From Perkinsus olseni (Eukaryota > Perkinsozoa > Perkinsida > Perkinsidae), in the NCBI GenBank assembly GCA_013115135.1, contig JABANP010000004.1, positions 62,001-126,000 of the forward strand: 64,000 bases of DNA, written 5' to 3'. Positions within the stretch are counted from its first letter, which is position 1; each line of letters begins with the position of its first letter. The notes under the pieces were generated by a model. It did not search any database. It was not told the DNA's origin and was given only the letters and a program-made list of their open reading frames with translations. Below are positions 62,031 through 64,000 of this stretch, in pieces. A program made the translations under genes and the position numbers.

Positions 62031-62392
62031 AGTGCAAAGAATAGACTAACCACGACATGACACATGAGTCAACCCGATCCTTGCACTCGATAAAAGGCAA
62101 AGAAAGAGTCCAGCTCAAGTTTTGCCGGCTTGCTCTCTCGCTGCCCTTCAGAGTGAACCCATTACCATCTGCTGCTGAGCGCAGCTTGAAGGGAGTAGGC
62201 TGTGCCCGGCGTGCACGGCACGCGCGCATGGAAGATGCTATCGGTAGATGATGAGTTCTCTCTCATTCGCTGATTTACACCGTCACATCTCCTCGGCCGT
62301 TGGTGTGATGATATCATTATCGATCGATAAATTCTATACCCGGAGAGGAAGGTGCTGCTGATCACGCGGGCCATCGGCGCCTCTACCGCAAC
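62031..62392. other. Divergent intergenic region
   Basis: Lies between the minus-strand secreted gene and a plus-strand exon. An ATCGATCGAT-type stretch near 62318-62330 is the only visible peculiarity. No gene recognised. Confidence 0.4.
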
Positions 62393-62571
62393 ATGCCTGC
62401 GTGTTGGCTAGTGTTTACAGCTTTACGCTGTCACAGCGTACAGAGTCAACCGAGTTCATACGTGCGAGTTGGCGGCTATCCCCTCTACAAGCCCTTCGAG
62501 AAAGCATACAAGTGCACACGATGTGCCCGAAGCAATGAGCCTGGATTTCGGTTTGCTTGTGTCCCAACAAG
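62393..62571 (+). CDS. 5' exon of a small secreted protein (candidate)
   Basis: ATG 62393 opens a leader (MPACWLVFTALRCHSVQS) followed by a short region with a C-x2-C pair (YKCTRCARS) and one more cysteine. A GTAAGA donor begins at 62572. Downstream exons were not identified before 63092. Without splicing the frame stops at 62573. Weak candidate; it may belong to the methyltransferase gene that follows. Confidence 0.35.
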
Positions 62572-62574
62572 GTA

Positions 62575-63091
62575 AGAGGTGCCTCTGTCAGCGGGAGACA
62601 GCCGGGAGGCAGGAAAAGACAGCCCATCAGGGTCTAGAATGATGATTATATTCCGATTCCTCTTCAGGAGGAGTTTCCAGACCATATCTAGGTTTCCCAG
62701 GATATCCTACTCCCCTGTCGAGCTTCATCGCTAGTCTAGCTCGATGGTGTATCCCCCTCCTCATCGCTAGAAAAGACTTCACCCACTGAGTGACACCCAG
62801 TGTTGGTGTACTAACTCGAGACTCTCAGAGTCATGAGTTAGCACACCACTGAAGTGAATTCACCTTGCGAGGATTACCGAGACGGCCAGGTTAAGAATTT
62901 TTCTCCGTTACAGAGTGCGAGGGATCGCCTAAGCTTGCCCGCGCAACTATCAGGCCCATGATGGCCAGACACTCGAGGCCAGCCGTGTTCTTGACAAACG
63001 TGATGATTGTTGGGAGCTTCCGGTTTATTTCCAGTGGTTTTTCGTTGAGTGCCGTGGAGCAGCTGTATTCAGGGCAGCGTAAGTTCCCTTA
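62575..63091. other. No gene recognised upstream of the secreted methyltransferase
   Basis: Contains possible introns or the promoter of the next gene. Near 62806-62850 an interrupted inverted pair (GTGTTGGTGTACTAACTC ... GAGTTAGCACAC) could form a hairpin. No coding signal. Confidence 0.4.
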
Positions 63092-64000
63092 ATGATTGTA
63101 TTGCGTCGCTGCGGGATCTTCTGCTTTGTGGCCAGCGTCGGTTCGCTAGGGCCGGACATCTCCGCCGTTGAGTGCTGGGTCGGCGGCTTCACTGCTGATC
63201 ACTGCTGCCGAGCTGACGTGTCTGATAGGCCCGAGTGTTGGAGTGGTGGTATCAACTACGATGACTGCTGCCCCAATGCCGAATGCTGGTCATCCGGTTA
63301 CACCTACAGTACGTGCTGCAACGAGACCCTCTACGGGCGGCAAGGCAACCCTCTTTGTTGGGATGGCGACCTCTTCACCCCAGAGAGCTGCTGTGAGATG
63401 AAGGAAGCTCCTCTTTCGTGGTATGAGGCGCTGTTCTTGCCTCTTCCCATGGATGAGATCTACAGCCTGTCAGAGTTCTACACCGACTCCCAGTACGGAC
63501 CTGACTTCGGGTATTACTCTCGAGGAAGGGTCATCTCGCAGGCCAAGATCGACCTCAATGGTTCGACCACGGAAGAGTTCTCCCACTTTACCACCTACCC
63601 CATGGCCCTCTCGCCCCACTTCGCCTTTGTCATCTGCCGCAAGCTGTTCGTGATGTGGATGGTCTCTGGTATGCCCGACTATTTCCCCATAATAGAGTTC
63701 GGTGCCGGCAGCGGCCAGCTTGCATCTGACATACTCAGATGCTTAGCCGACCCGCCGTTCGACACTGATGGCCTGGCGTCCCGATGGGCTTCGTCCAGTC
63801 AGTACTTCACCGTGGAGCGCTCGCCAGCATTGGCAGCACGACAGAGGAAGCGAGGGCTAAGCGTGGTGGAGGCCGATGCTCAGTCAGCTCAGACTGCTTG
63901 CCCTCGGGTTCGAGACCATCTACGCCACCAGAGGTTCGGTGCTGGCGTGGCCCTCAGCAACGAGCTGCTAGATGCCTTCGCCCCGGCCAAGTTGCGACTT
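63092..64000 (+). CDS. Secreted cysteine-rich protein with MidA/NDUFAF7-type methyltransferase domain (5' part)
   Basis: Open from ATG 63092 to the window end, 303 codons with no stop. Residues 1-20 form a signal peptide (MIVLRRCGIFCFVASVGSLG). Residues ~30-110 hold four tandem motifs of the type C-W-x-x-G-x(n)-C-C. From about residue 120 the sequence follows the DUF185/MidA methyltransferase pattern: EFYTDSQYGPDFGYYSRGRV, later PIIEFGAGSGQLASDIL (the SAM-binding glycine loop), YFTVERSP, and ALSNELLDAF. Mitochondrial NDUFAF7 of this family symmetrically dimethylates an arginine of complex I; here the leader and Cys repeats suggest the secretory pathway instead. The C-terminus lies outside the window. 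Confidence 0.75.
   Translation, partial: MIVLRRCGIFCFVASVGSLGPDISAVECWVGGFTADHCCRADVSDRPECWSGGINYDDCCPNAECWSSGYTYSTCCNETLYGRQGNPLCWDGDLFTPESCCEMKEAPLSWYEALFLPLPMDEIYSLSEFYTDSQYGPDFGYYSRGRVISQAKIDLNGSTTEEFSHFTTYPMALSPHFAFVICRKLFVMWMVSGMPDYFPIIEFGAGSGQLASDILRCLADPPFDTDGLASRWASSSQYFTVERSPALAARQRKRGLSVVEADAQSAQTACPRVRDHLRHQRFGAGVALSNELLDAFAPAKLRL

Overview
The window looks like nuclear DNA of a protist. Several genes have short GT-AG introns (50-60 bp), standard stop codons are used throughout, there are no operons, and LTR and non-LTR retrotransposons, large minisatellites and small cysteine-rich secreted proteins are all present. The combination reminds me of Perkinsus or a related alveolate, but that assignment is inference; no rRNA or organelle marker is present to settle it.

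Layout. 0-3 kb: a dispersed repeat and the first member (A) of a 14-cysteine secreted protein family. 3-11.5 kb: an unknown acidic protein and a WD40 protein on the minus strand, divergent from an IQ/RCC1-repeat gene that is split by a complete 5.15-kb LTR retrotransposon (element 1; identical 158-bp LTRs, 5-bp target duplication CGAGA). 11.8-14.9 kb: a multi-exon secretory or Golgi gene with GT92-like features. 15.4-21 kb: three more cysteine-rich paralogues (B, C, D), with inverted copies of a ~420-bp repeat. D is broken by a 290-bp insertion with an 11-bp target duplication. 21.4-26.6 kb: LTR element 2 (5.21 kb; identical 169-bp LTRs; target duplication ACTTT), related to element 1, with a reading-frame break inside integrase. 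27-34 kb: a small repeat, a 35-bp perfect inverted repeat, and a multi-exon MULE-type transposase gene whose first intron is a 1.8-kb minisatellite. 34-41.8 kb: a 46-bp tandem array split by a decayed 5.8-kb non-LTR retrotransposon. 42.5-44.2 kb: a multi-exon gene joining a PB1 domain to RPA70-like OB folds. 44.2-47.9 kb: 33-bp and 30-bp arrays. 48-54 kb: ~145-bp satellite fragments and two unrecognised multi-exon genes. 54.4-59.4 kb: LTR element 3 (separate gag and pol; identical 149-bp LTRs) with a textbook -1 frameshift signal. 59.7-64 kb: small secreted or unknown genes, and at the right edge the 5' part of a secreted, cysteine-rich MidA/NDUFAF7-type methyltransferase.

Host genes and mobile DNA are closely interleaved. 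All three LTR elements have LTR pairs I read as identical, so they are recent. One destroys a host gene, one sits in a dispersed repeat and one sits in a satellite whose empty site survives elsewhere in the window. Functional links between the host genes are not evident beyond repeated use of the secretory pathway (cysteine-rich family, GT92-like gene, secreted methyltransferase, 61-62 kb gene).
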